A stretch of DNA of 23,733 bases from Calditrichota bacterium (GTDB lineage Bacteria; Calditrichota; Calditrichia; RBG-13-44-9): positions 1 through 23,733 of the forward strand of contig JAFGSO010000210.1 in NCBI GenBank assembly GCA_016934605.1. Reading direction: 5' to 3'. Position 1 is the first letter of the stretch. Each line of letters opens with the position of its first letter. Positions 8,031 to 15,568 of this stretch are shown here, one piece after another. Below the pieces are notes generated by a model. The model was not told the origin of the DNA. It worked only from the letters and a program-made list of their open reading frames with translations, and ran no database searches. Position numbers and translations under genes: made by a program.

Positions 8031-8234
8031 TCAGGTAAATCCTCTCCGACCGGATCCACAGGATCCGGCGGAAGTTCCCGAAGAACTGCTTCCAATAGTG
8101 GCAAATTTCGAAACCAGTTTCTCCGTATGTCGGCTGTCGCAATGCGGACATTCCACATTATTACTGTTTGCCAGAGACACCAGCTCTTCGAATTCTTCTC
8201 CGCAATCCCGGCAGCGGTACTTAAATAATGGCAT
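8031..8234 (-). CDS. FmdB-family zinc ribbon protein
   Basis: A 67-residue protein that opens M-P-L-F-K-Y-R-C-R-D-C-G, the signature of the FmdB/CxxC_CxxC_SSSS family, with a second C-P-H-C pair. C8, C11, C29 and C32 form a zinc ribbon. The C-terminus is Ser/Gly-rich and ends with a basic G-R-R-G-F-T. FmdB was named as a putative regulator of formamidase genes, but most family members have no proven role, so function is open. A GAGG ribosome site precedes the ATG. No functional partner is evident nearby. Confidence 0.85.
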   Translation of the reverse strand: MPLFKYRCRDCGEEFEELVSLANSNNVECPHCDSRHTEKLVSKFATIGSSSSGTSAGSCGSGRRGFT

Positions 8235-8604
8235 TCTTTAAAACCTCATTATTCCTTTTAATCTAATCATATATTGAATTCAATAATCGGCAGAAAGTTA
8301 CAAATTTTTTAAAATTGGTAACGGATTTTTTTGCGCGGATTTCAATGAAAGTACAACCATATCAGCTCCGGAAACTTCTGAAAAATGAATATTATACTTC
8401 AAAATTGCACCAGAAATGTCATCCGGGACTTTATCCGCTTATGCAACCAGCATGGCATGGCAGGCCGACAAACTGGCAAGCTTGTAATTTTGTTCTCCTG
8501 TTTTGCAGACCGCTTTCTTGATTCTGGCTTCTTGATCCGTGTACCAAGACGCCTTTCCCGCTCCTGTATCCTGATTCCTGAATCCTTCCCTTATGTCCAA
8601 AACT
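8235..8604. other. Gene-free spacer (370 bases) with heptamer repeats
   Basis: No convincing gene is present. The short open frames here lack recognisable motifs and ribosome sites. The right half carries two blocks of seven-base-phased repeats (8518-8538 and 8565-8585). The left part (8235-8330) is AT-rich and could hold the promoter of the FmdB-like gene, but no good hexamer pair was found. Confidence 0.6.
8518..8585. repeat. Two blocks of seven-base repeats
   Basis: Block one at 8518-8538 reads TTGATTC, TGGCTTC, TTGATCC. Block two at 8565-8585 reads TGTATCC, TGATTCC, TGAATCC. On the minus strand, block two becomes GGATTCA, GGAATCA, GGATACA, the same unit family as GGATACA, GGATTCA, GGAGTCA at 15176-15196. 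Non-coding. Confidence 0.65.
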
Positions 8605-9024
8605 TTAGAGGGATCGAACATATCTGCTGTATTCCACCTTCCAACATCGATTCATAACCACCTCAAGCCCTGCAGATAGCGCTTTCTGCGCCGCCCTCTG
8701 ATTAATAACTCCCAGCTGCATCCAGACCGCGCGAGCCCCAATCTGTATAGCTTCATCGATAATCGGCAAAACCATATCAGATTTTCGGAAAATATCAACC
8801 AGTTCAATTTCCTCGGGGATATGCTTGAGGGTCGAGTAACTGGTTATGCCCAGGACAGTCTCATAATTTGGATTAACCGGAAAAACCTGATAACCGTTCC
8901 GCAGCATGTGAGTAGCTACACCAAAAGAATCTCGCGCGGGATTATCTGACAGGCCGACCACAGCAATTTTCTGATAATTTTCGAGTATATGGATAATTCG
9001 GCTGTTTATTTTTTGGTCATTCAT
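8605..9024 (-). CDS. YccU-type CoA-binding protein
   Basis: A 139-residue single-domain Rossmann protein of the CoA_binding_2 (YccU) family. It shows I-A-V-V-G-L-S-D-N-P-A-R at about 19-30, then S-F-G-V-A, V-F-P-V-N-P, a central V-D-I-F-R-K, W-M-Q-L-G-V near 100 and C-terminal M-N-R-C-W-K-V-E-Y. These are the conserved positions of the family, which binds CoA-type ligands in some structures but whose cellular role is unknown. AGGAG lies 11 bases before the ATG at 9024. The gene is divergent from mazG across a 227-base spacer. Confidence 0.88.
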   Translation of the reverse strand: MNDQKINSRIIHILENYQKIAVVGLSDNPARDSFGVATHMLRNGYQVFPVNPNYETVLGITSYSTLKHIPEEIELVDIFRKSDMVLPIIDEAIQIGARAVWMQLGVINQRAAQKALSAGLEVVMNRCWKVEYSRYVRSL

Positions 9025-9251
9025 CTCAGTAATTCTCCTGATAGGTCAGAATGTAGTAATTTAAGCTTATGAACCCAACTGGATATTTTTTCTCAATAAT
9101 TGACCCATTCAAGGACAATCTCGAGGCCAGGATAACATTTCGGTTTTATATTCCATATGAATGAGCTTCATAATAGAAATTTTCAATTTTTTATTTTCAC
9201 ACGGAACGAAAAAGTAATAAATTGATTGCAGAAAATACAATCGGAGATATT

Positions 9252-10016
9252 ATGTCTGATTTTCCCGAGTTTGCACGTCTTGTATCGATTATGCATCGTT
9301 TACGGCAGGAATGTCCCTGGGACAGGAAACAGACTCATCAGTCACTGCGTCAGTATATCCTGGAAGAGGCTTATGAAACTGTGGAAGCAATCGATAATGA
9401 AGACTGGGAGGAGTTGAAACGGGAACTGGGAGACCTGATGCTTCAGATCGTTTTTCAGGCAAAAATAGCAGAAGAGAAAAATCTTTTTGACCTGGAAGAG
9501 ATCGCTAAGCATATCAATGAAAAACTGATCCGGCGACATCCCCATGTATTTGGAACGGTACAGGTTCAGGATGAGTTTGATGTAAAAAATAACTGGGAAC
9601 AGATAAAAATAAGTGAGGAAGAAAGGAAATCGGTTCTGCAGGGAGTTCCGCGTAATCTTTCAGGGCTGCTTCGTGCACAGCGGATCCAGGACAAAGCAGC
9701 ACAGGTCGGATTTGACTGGCCTGAGATTAATGGAGTTATTGAGAAAATAAGGGAAGAGGTTGAAGAAGTTTCCAGGGCCATTGACGGTAAAAATCCGGAG
9801 GAGATAGAAACTGAAGTTGGAGACCTGCTTTTTTCCGTAGTCAATCTGGCACGTTTTCAGAAAATCAGTGCCGAAGATGCTCTACGCCGAACTATCAACA
9901 AATTTATCGCAAGATTTCAGTACATCGAAAAAAAACTGGCCGAAAAGAATGTTTCAATATATGAGTCATCCCTTGATGAGATGGATAAACTATGGGAAGA
10001 GTCTAAAAATATATAA
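9252..10016 (+). CDS. mazG: Nucleoside triphosphate pyrophosphohydrolase MazG
   Basis: Hydrolyses (d)NTPs to monophosphate and pyrophosphate, cleaning the nucleotide pool of aberrant triphosphates and, in E. coli, modulating ppGpp levels. The 254 residues contain the usual two MazG repeats. The first begins C-P-W-D-R-K-Q-T-H at 21-29 and has metal-binding acids in L-E-E-A-Y-E (E38, E39, E42) and E-L-G-D (E58, D61). It ends at R-R-H-P-H-V-F-G. The second has I-R-E-E-V-E-E-V and E-V-G-D-L-L-F-S. I chose ATG 9252, which has GGAG five bases upstream; a TTG at 9222 is an inferior alternative. The histidine kinase gene follows almost immediately, so the three genes to 13405 may share a transcript. 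Confidence 0.93.
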   Translation: MSDFPEFARLVSIMHRLRQECPWDRKQTHQSLRQYILEEAYETVEAIDNEDWEELKRELGDLMLQIVFQAKIAEEKNLFDLEEIAKHINEKLIRRHPHVFGTVQVQDEFDVKNNWEQIKISEEERKSVLQGVPRNLSGLLRAQRIQDKAAQVGFDWPEINGVIEKIREEVEEVSRAIDGKNPEEIETEVGDLLFSVVNLARFQKISAEDALRRTINKFIARFQYIEKKLAEKNVSIYESSLDEMDKLWEESKNI

Positions 10017-10034
10017 CAGGTGGCGCAGTCTGAG

Positions 10035-12050
10035 ATGATAGTAAACTTCACAGGATTTCTACTTGCCCTGATTATTGTGATGCACATCTGGATGATCTTC
10101 ATAATCTACCGGATGAGTGTGGGTTCCATGCTCTCGCCACTCTACGTCTATCTGAATTTTCTGATGATTCTGGTGGAAATCAGCACTCTCCTCTTCATGA
10201 CATATAAATTGATTCCATACTCAGATACAATTATCAAGGTTCATTTTATTGCAGAAGTGTTTGTCCCCCCAATTTTGGTGTATCTGACTCAGACATATAT
10301 TTCCGGATCGAAGATACCGCGTTTCACACCAATTAATATATCATTTTTTGCCATTAGTCTTGTTTTAAGCGGGCTTGCTCTGGTTGATTTTTTCATGGAG
10401 GGGATCATTCTCCATCAAAATATAATTTTCCCTGAATACACCGTTTTCTACTGGTGTGTGGTTATTTATTTTTATTTCACCTTCATTTTTATTCTTATTG
10501 AATTTCTGAAAAAATATCAGACAGAGAAGAGAGAAATCGATCTCAATAATATTAAATTTATTCTGGCTTTTGTGATCCCCATTAGTCTTCTGTCCTTTAC
10601 GGTATTGAAGCTAATGATCCTCTGGGAGGTTCTGCACCCACTACTGTATATCAATTACCCGGTTTTGAGTCTTCTCATTTTTTCGATTGCTTTAAAACTG
10701 CAGATGGTCGATTTCGATGAATACACGGCTCGTACTTTTTCATTTTTCTTGCTTACCGGGCTCTTATTGTTCCCATTTTCCTATTTAGTCCCGACCGTGG
10801 ATAAAATGCTGTATCTGCTGGCCGTGCCTTTTTTTCTGGGATTGTTATTTATTTACCATATTACATTGAAATTGATTCTGAACAGGATTCAAAAAAATAC
10901 ACCGGATTCGGAGTATGACCTGGAAGATGAGCTTGAGACTCTGCTCAGTGAGACAGAAAAGTACATCGATAACCAGGCACTGGCACAGTTTATCGGTGAA
11001 TTGTCCTTGAAAGTTTTAAAATGCACTAAATCTGCAGTTATTCTGTCACGCTTCGATATTAAACCCTATCAGACAATTTATCTTAACGGATTCGACAGAG
11101 AGGAACTGGACACGTTAATGGGCACTGCCAATTCACCATTCATTGAAACCCTGGAATTTAACCGGAGCATTATCAATAAATTTGAATTATCACAAAATTC
11201 CGGCCTCTATCAGACCATGGATAAATACAATATTTACCTGGTAATTCCCATGACGATGCAGAGCGCACTTTTAGGATTCATTCTTCTCGGTGGAGAACGT
11301 AAATATTTCCGGATCACCAGAAAAGATTTGAAATTTGCCAGGTTTTTATCCATAAAGGCATCGTATGCCTTTCACAATATTCAGGAAATACAGAAAATGG
11401 TACAGTCTCAGAAGATGGCCGGACTGGGAACAATGGCTTCACAACTGGCTCACGATTTTCAGTCTTTTATTACACTGGTCAAGCTTCAGAGCAAAGACAA
11501 TGAACCGCTTCAGCAACATGCTTCTCACATGGAAAAACTGGTTAAGGATTTACTGCATTATTCCAGACCAAAGGAGCTTCATTTGACTCCGGTAAATATC
11601 CATGAATTGATAGAAATGAGTCTGGATATGATAGAAATACCCCCATCCATTCAGATCGAAAAACATTATTCCGATAGCGTTCCCAGGATAAATGTTGATA
11701 TCGATCAGATGAGGCGGGTATTTGTTAATCTATTTGAAAACAGTATTAATGCCATGAAGAATAAATCCGGCCGGATAAAAATTTCCATAAAACCGCTTCG
11801 GCCGCTGTCAAATTTCCGCCGGAATACCTGGCTGTATATAGAGATACTTGATGAGGGGGAGGGTATACCGGAGGAATTTCTGGAAAAAATATTTGAACCA
11901 TTCTTCACCACGCGAAAAAATGTGGGCGGAAGCGGAATGGGTCTGGCAATCACCAGACAGATTATTTCCAGTCACAAGGGGTTCATTGATGTCACCAGTA
12001 AGCAAAATAAGGGAACAATTTTCAATATTCGACTTCCCTATGTGCGATAG
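10035..12050 (+). CDS. Multi-span membrane histidine kinase (PrsK/NtrB-like)
   Basis: Sensor kinase of a two-component pair with the next gene. From ATG 10035 it has 671 residues (a GTG at 10020 would add five). Residues 1-280 contain about eight or nine hydrophobic spans, the putative sensor. About 300-450 looks like a GAF-type domain ending I-P-M-T-M-Q-S-A-L-L-G-F-I. The dimerisation helix carries the phospho-acceptor H473 in L-A-H-D-F-Q-S-F. The ATPase domain has the N box (L-F-E-N-S-I-N-A-M, 566-574), G1 (D-E-G-E-G, 606-610), F box (F-E-P-F-F-T-T) and G2 (G-G-S-G-M-G-L, 631-637). The H box is unusual: Asp rather than Glu at H+1 and Ser at H+4 where Asn or Thr is normal. Length and architecture match PrsK kinases of PEP-CTERM/exopolysaccharide systems, but that link is inference; the input signal is unknown. 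Confidence 0.85.
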   Translation: MIVNFTGFLLALIIVMHIWMIFIIYRMSVGSMLSPLYVYLNFLMILVEISTLLFMTYKLIPYSDTIIKVHFIAEVFVPPILVYLTQTYISGSKIPRFTPINISFFAISLVLSGLALVDFFMEGIILHQNIIFPEYTVFYWCVVIYFYFTFIFILIEFLKKYQTEKREIDLNNIKFILAFVIPISLLSFTVLKLMILWEVLHPLLYINYPVLSLLIFSIALKLQMVDFDEYTARTFSFFLLTGLLLFPFSYLVPTVDKMLYLLAVPFFLGLLFIYHITLKLILNRIQKNTPDSEYDLEDELETLLSETEKYIDNQALAQFIGELSLKVLKCTKSAVILSRFDIKPYQTIYLNGFDREELDTLMGTANSPFIETLEFNRSIINKFELSQNSGLYQTMDKYNIYLVIPMTMQSALLGFILLGGERKYFRITRKDLKFARFLSIKASYAFHNIQEIQKMVQSQKMAGLGTMASQLAHDFQSFITLVKLQSKDNEPLQQHASHMEKLVKDLLHYSRPKELHLTPVNIHELIEMSLDMIEIPPSIQIEKHYSDSVPRINVDIDQMRRVFVNLFENSINAMKNKSGRIKISIKPLRPLSNFRRNTWLYIEILDEGEGIPEEFLEKIFEPFFTTRKNVGGSGMGLAITRQIISSHKGFIDVTSKQNKGTIFNIRLPYVR

Positions 12051-12061
12051 AGGTTTTAAGA

Positions 12062-13405
12062 ATGGATAATCCGAAAAAAATACTGATCGTTGAAGACAAT
12101 ATTATGTGGGCAGAAAGTTACCGGCGCTGGATAGGTGATGATTATGACCTGCAACTGGCATTTAACAAAACAGATGCGCTGGAACGTTTTGGTGGATTTA
12201 TGCCCGACCTCATTATTCTGGATCTTGGACTGCCCAACATCGAGGATGGTCTTAAGATTCTGGATGAGTTTACCGGGAGGGGCCACGACAGTAAAATAAT
12301 AGTTGTGACTTCTTTTAAGGATCATCAGTATGCTCTGGATGCTCAACGCCGTGGTGCCTATTCCTATTTTTCCAAAGGAGAAAATATTGAAGAAGAACTT
12401 CCACATCTGATCAAACAGGCCCTTCGGATGCTGAAACTGGAGCGAGAGAATTCTGAACTGCGATCGAGGTTAAAAGAAAATTACCAGTACGATAATATCG
12501 TGGCCATAAGCCATTCCATGCAGCAGATACTGAATCTGATTGAAAAGATAAAAGATAGCAGCGAGCCTGTCCTGATCACCGGAGAGTCTGGTGTTGGTAA
12601 AGAGGTCATAGCCAGGCATATCCATGAACGAAGCGGACTGGATAAACAGAAATTCGTGGCCATAAACTGCGCGGCTCTCCCGGCTAACCTTCTGGAAAGT
12701 GAGCTTTTCGGATATGAAAAAGGAGCATTTACAGGCGCTTATCGGACAACCCGCGGCAAGTTGGAGCTGGGACAGGATGGTTTTGTTTTCCTGGATGAAA
12801 TCGCAGAGATGCCCCCTGAAATTCAGGCTAAATTACTGCGGGTACTGGAGCAGAAAAAATTTTTTCGTTTGGGCGGAGAAAAAGAAATAGAAACCAATTT
12901 CAGACTTATTACCGCTACCAACAAACACCTGCCATCCCTTATAGAAAACAGGAAATTCCGGGAAGATCTTTTTTACCGCATAAATGTTATCCCCATCCAT
13001 ATTCCACCATTGCGGGAACGACCGGATGACATCCCGGCTCTTATTCATCATTTTATGGAAAATTTCTGCGAAGAAAATAACCTGGCATTACCCCACATCA
13101 CCAGTCGTACTGTAGCTTTTCTGTCCCATCTACGCTGGGAAGGCAATGTCCGGGAACTGGAAAACCTTTTAAAAAGACTTATCATTACCGGAAACGAAAC
13201 CATCGATATTGCTGACCTTCCGCCCGATCTGATCGAGCAATCGGACAATTTTCTGGATAAAGCTCTGGCCAATGAATTAACTCTCGAGGAAATTTCCCGT
13301 ATTTATGTAAAAATGGTACTGGAACAGAAGAACAATAACAAAAAAGAAGCCTGTAAACTTTTAAATATCAATTACCGGACACTGATGGCTAAATTAAAAG
13401 GCTAA
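12062..13405 (+). CDS. NtrC-family sigma-54-dependent response regulator
   Basis: A 447-residue enhancer-binding protein that activates sigma-54 RNA polymerase when phosphorylated. The receiver domain (1-120) has acidic pair E11/D12, phospho-acceptor D54 in I-I-L-D-L-G-L-P, T83/S84 and K105, so it looks functional. The AAA+ domain has Walker A G-E-S-G-V-G-K-E at 174-181, the sigma-54 contact loop G-A-F-T-G-A at 221-226, Walker B V-F-L-D-E at 242-246, arginines in R-K-F-R-E-D-L-F-Y-R and W-E-G-N-V-R-E-L-E near 359. The Fis-type helix-turn-helix is at about 425-446 (K-K-E-A-C-K-L-L-N-I-N-Y-R-T-L) and ends at the very C-terminus. The start lies 11 bases after the kinase stop with AGAGG upstream. 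Size and order are also those of PrsR, the partner of PrsK. Confidence 0.93.
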   Translation: MDNPKKILIVEDNIMWAESYRRWIGDDYDLQLAFNKTDALERFGGFMPDLIILDLGLPNIEDGLKILDEFTGRGHDSKIIVVTSFKDHQYALDAQRRGAYSYFSKGENIEEELPHLIKQALRMLKLERENSELRSRLKENYQYDNIVAISHSMQQILNLIEKIKDSSEPVLITGESGVGKEVIARHIHERSGLDKQKFVAINCAALPANLLESELFGYEKGAFTGAYRTTRGKLELGQDGFVFLDEIAEMPPEIQAKLLRVLEQKKFFRLGGEKEIETNFRLITATNKHLPSLIENRKFREDLFYRINVIPIHIPPLRERPDDIPALIHHFMENFCEENNLALPHITSRTVAFLSHLRWEGNVRELENLLKRLIITGNETIDIADLPPDLIEQSDNFLDKALANELTLEEISRIYVKMVLEQKNNNKKEACKLLNINYRTLMAKLKG

Positions 13406-13441
13406 AATAAATTGCATTTTTTACAAATCAAGTTTCGGGCA

Positions 13442-13458
13442 ATTGCAAATACTGCAAT
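13442..13458. promoter_or_regulatory. Dyad ATTGCA-N5-TGCAAT, candidate activator binding site
   Basis: A perfect six-base inverted repeat with a five-base spacer. A further ATTGCA half-site lies at 13411-13416, 31 bases (about three helical turns) upstream in the same orientation. The dyad centre is about 138 bases before the predicted sigma-54 transcription start, a normal position for an enhancer-binding protein site. Assignment to the adjacent NtrC-like regulator is inference. Confidence 0.45.
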
Positions 13459-13561
13459 CTAATCAGGCAAAAAACACTACTAATTGTATAATAAACATAT
13501 ACTAAGCTTTCGTAATCCCACTATCTTATTGTTTTATATCAGGATATAGTCTCAAATAAAC

Positions 13562-13577
13562 TGGCAAGCTATTTGAT
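13562..13577 (+). promoter_or_regulatory. Candidate sigma-54 promoter
   Basis: TGGCAAG at 13562-13568, four bases, then TTGAT at 13573-13577 matches the sigma-54 pattern TGGCACG-N4-TTGCW at all but two positions. The -24 GG is present and correctly spaced; the -12 GC is GA. Transcription would start near 13588, upstream of an AAGGAG ribosome site and the ATG at 13616. A weaker sigma-70-like TATAAT at 13487-13492 is an alternative. Confidence 0.45.
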
Positions 13578-13615
13578 GTATACTTCCTGTCAAATAATGA
13601 AAGGAGTATCGTCAA

Positions 13616-13990
13616 ATGAGAGTTGTTGTTTATGAAAACACCATGGACCGCGCCAAACTTATCCGGGATCTGCTCAGTACCTATCGATATAAAACCTACA
13701 TAAATACCGATCGGCAGATTTCACTGAATTCAATTAAGGATATTAAACCTTCACTAATGATAATAAACGTGGACAATCCGTCACATATGGAATTGCTGGA
13801 TAAAATACAGCAAAACAGCCAGTTTAATCAAATTCCGGTAATCCTGATATCCAATGTAAATTCAAGTGGAGTCCTCAGGAAATATAATCAGCTGAACCAT
13901 GTCGATTTTCTGGTCGAACCATTTAAAATAAAGAATTTCCGCCACATGGTGGAAAGATGGATTACCTTCCGTAGCGTTTACGTCAATTAA
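13616..13990 (+). CDS. Degenerate CheY-like receiver (pseudo-receiver)
   Basis: A 124-residue stand-alone protein with the alpha/beta spacing of a response-regulator receiver. It starts V-V-V-Y-E-N, has L-M-I-I-N-V-D-N-P at 48-55, P-V-I-L-I-S-N at 74-80 and D-F-L-V-E-P-F-K at 97-104. The key residues are altered: the phospho-acceptor Asp is Asn (N51), one of the acidic pocket pair is missing (E7/N8), and the conserved Lys before Pro-Phe is Glu (E101). Ser79 at the Thr/Ser switch position is kept. Phosphorylation in the usual way is therefore unlikely, and it may act as a fixed-state or protein-binding domain. It has a strong AAGGAG ribosome site. A candidate sigma-54 promoter lies directly upstream, suggesting control by the preceding regulator. 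It converges on the HD-like gene with six bases between stops. Confidence 0.7.
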   Translation: MRVVVYENTMDRAKLIRDLLSTYRYKTYINTDRQISLNSIKDIKPSLMIINVDNPSHMELLDKIQQNSQFNQIPVILISNVNSSGVLRKYNQLNHVDFLVEPFKIKNFRHMVERWITFRSVYVN

Positions 13991-13996
13991 CGGTTT

Positions 13997-15010
13997 TCAC
14001 TCCTCCACAGGCGCCGTTATGTTTTCCTCTTCGGATTCATCGGCGCCTTCGTTTTTCAATTTTTGACCCCCGTAAAGAAATCTTTTAAATAACCTGTTAA
14101 ATGTTGTCCATTCACTCCCCGGCAATTTATCGTAGTGGAGGATGCGTTCCGCAGCATTTACCTGCATGTCCATAAATTTCATCAGACTGAAAACTATCGC
14201 TTCCAGGGACATGGCTTTCACTCCCGGATCATCATTACAGAAACTGTTTTGAGAAGAAATAATATGTAGCAAATGCAGCTTCAGACGATCCGGGAAATTT
14301 TCTATCTCATCAATTTTTTCATGAACTCTGGAAAGAGCCAGATAGACATGACCCAGAAGCCGTCCGGATGTGGTATAATCAATGAATCCGTCACGGCTGA
14401 ATTCAGTTGGTACTCCCACATTATGAATAATTACTGCCGTCTTTAGAAGTTCTCCGTCAAGCTGCCTGTAATGCATACAGATGGCATCTGTAATATCCAT
14501 CAGACAAACCAGATGTTCAAGATTGCCATACAGATAATTATGATGCCACAGCTTTCCCGAGGGCATCTTAACGTACTCTTCCACCGGAAAACCATCTTCA
14601 AAAACCAGAGTAAGCAGCTTCATCAGGTATGGACAGGTAATGGAGTCCAAATGGGTCTGGAACTTCTGTAATAATCCGGAAATATCTTTTCGGCTGCGTG
14701 GGAGTAAATCCTGACAGGAATCGGCCTCATCGGGACGGATCCTCCTTATTTGTAAAATGTTCAGTTCCTTGAAATTCTGATACCACTGAATCTGACCACG
14801 AATTTTTACAATCTGCCCGGTTTTCAGCCTTTCGAATAACGTCTCGGCATTTTTCCAGGATTTTGCAGACAGCCGACCACTGGTGTCACCCACTTCCAGT
14901 TTTAAATAGGGTTCACCACTCTTCTTATACTTCAATTCTTTTCTGCGAATAACACAGTAACCAACAAATTCCTCACCTACAGAAAGATACTTCATCCCCT
15001 GCGATGACAT
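13997..15010 (-). CDS. YhaM-like OB-fold/HD-domain protein with a broken HD motif
   Basis: A 337-residue protein arranged like YhaM-type 3'-5' exoribonucleases: an N-terminal OB fold (about 10-93) and an HD-type helical domain (about 155-285). Family matches include L-K-L-E-V-G-D-T-S-G, W-H-H-N-Y-L-Y-G-N-L-E-H at 155-166, Y-T-T-S-G-R-L-L-G-H at 212-221 and F-P-D-R-L-K-L-H-L-L-H-I. The metal-binding His-Asp of H-D-I-G-K is H196-N197 in H-N-V-G-V, and the later His-His pair of L-S-H-H-G is Q254-N255. H166 and H221 remain. Metal-dependent hydrolysis is thus doubtful, while nucleic-acid binding by the OB fold may persist. The C-terminus is acidic. ATG 15010 has a strong GGAGGGAG ribosome site. 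A longer reading from 15169 runs through CTCTGCG repeats and is almost certainly spurious. Confidence 0.75.
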   Translation of the reverse strand: MSSQGMKYLSVGEEFVGYCVIRRKELKYKKSGEPYLKLEVGDTSGRLSAKSWKNAETLFERLKTGQIVKIRGQIQWYQNFKELNILQIRRIRPDEADSCQDLLPRSRKDISGLLQKFQTHLDSITCPYLMKLLTLVFEDGFPVEEYVKMPSGKLWHHNYLYGNLEHLVCLMDITDAICMHYRQLDGELLKTAVIIHNVGVPTEFSRDGFIDYTTSGRLLGHVYLALSRVHEKIDEIENFPDRLKLHLLHIISSQNSFCNDDPGVKAMSLEAIVFSLMKFMDMQVNAAERILHYDKLPGSEWTTFNRLFKRFLYGGQKLKNEGADESEEENITAPVEE

Positions 15011-15112
15011 GATTCTCCCTCCCCGTTGCTTTATTTTACTGGATTTATCTGAATATAGCGAATTTGAAGATAAAAGAAAACAGGAATATTGAGTCTGTAT
15101 ATTATTTTTTTT

Positions 15113-15137
15113 CTCTGCGGTCTCTGCGAACTCTGCG
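15113..15137. repeat. CTCTGCG repeat with nine-base period
   Basis: CTCTGCG occurs at 15113-15119, 15122-15128 and 15131-15137, exactly nine bases apart. Read on the minus strand it is CGCAGAG and translates as an Ala-Glu-rich string (N-A-E-F-A-E-T-A-E-K). An opposite-strand single copy lies at 15466-15472. This kind of repeat is common in intergenic DNA of unrelated bacteria and often yields false N-terminal extensions. Confidence 0.75.
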
Positions 15138-15175
15138 TTTATACTTTCAGGCTTATTGAATAGGGCCAATGGTGA

Positions 15176-15241
15176 GGATACAGGATTCAGGAGTCAAAAC
15201 AGTCTGCAGTCTCCAGTTGGCAGTTTGCAGTCGGCAGTCGG
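15176..15241. repeat. Heptamer arrays GGATNCA and CAGTNNG
   Basis: GGATACA, GGATTCA, GGAGTCA run head to tail at 15176-15196. After three bases, six units CAGTCTG, CAGTCTC, CAGTTGG, CAGTTTG, CAGTCGG, CAGTCGG run at 15200-15241. Every CAGT falls exactly seven bases after the last. Non-coding. Confidence 0.8.
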
Positions 15242-15304
15242 TTAAGAGGCTCAGGGGCACATGGCAAATAGAGATTGGGATATAGGTTAAAGGAGCAAAA
15301 CTTA

Positions 15305-15406
15305 CGTCCTGAAATAGGCTGACAGTTTTTTTCAAATTAACCCAGGAGGAGTCAACCTATGAGTCGGACAGTTATACGTTACAGTTTAGCATTTCTGCAG
15401 AAAGCA
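15305..15406 (+). mobile_element. Probable 5' remnant of an IS3-family element
   Basis: CGTCCTGAAATAGGCTGACAG near 15305-15325 resembles, from memory, terminal inverted repeats of IS3-type elements. It is followed by a GGAGGAG ribosome site and ATG at 15359. The frame encodes M-S-R-T-V-I-R-Y-S-L-A-F-L-Q-K-A, like the start of an IS3 OrfA transposase (R-Y-S-x-A-F-K-x-K-V). Similarity ends after about 16 codons, where repeat sequence takes over; the frame stops at 15460. No second end is seen. A search of ISfinder would confirm or reject this. Confidence 0.4.
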
Positions 15407-15417
15407 GGATCCATTAG

Positions 15418-15452
15418 CCAGTATTCAGTATCTAGCAATCAGAAGTCAATCA
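15418..15452. repeat. Heptamer-phased block
   Basis: CCAGTAT, TCAGTAT, CTAGCAA, TCAGAAG, TCAATCA follow one another at seven-base steps. It directly abuts the IS3-like remnant and belongs to the same repeat style as 15200-15241. Confidence 0.5.
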
Positions 15453-15568
15453 GTAGTTGAGAGAACGCAGAGATCAGTCCCGGTTTAAACGCCATTTTTA
15501 TGGCAAACGGGATGAAATTCATCCAAAATTTCAAACGCAGGAAGAAAAGAGTCGTCGGGCAGCCAAAG

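Noticed and set aside
8315..8657. Overlapping plus-strand frames in the 370-base spacer
   Set aside because: No ribosome site, no motif, and the sequence is partly heptamer repeat and partly overlaps the CoA-binding gene.
15153..15335. Minus-strand frame of 60 codons in the repeat zone
   Set aside because: Its sequence is a translation of the CAGTNNG and GGATNCA repeats (L-Q-T-A-N-W-R-L-Q-T), not a protein.
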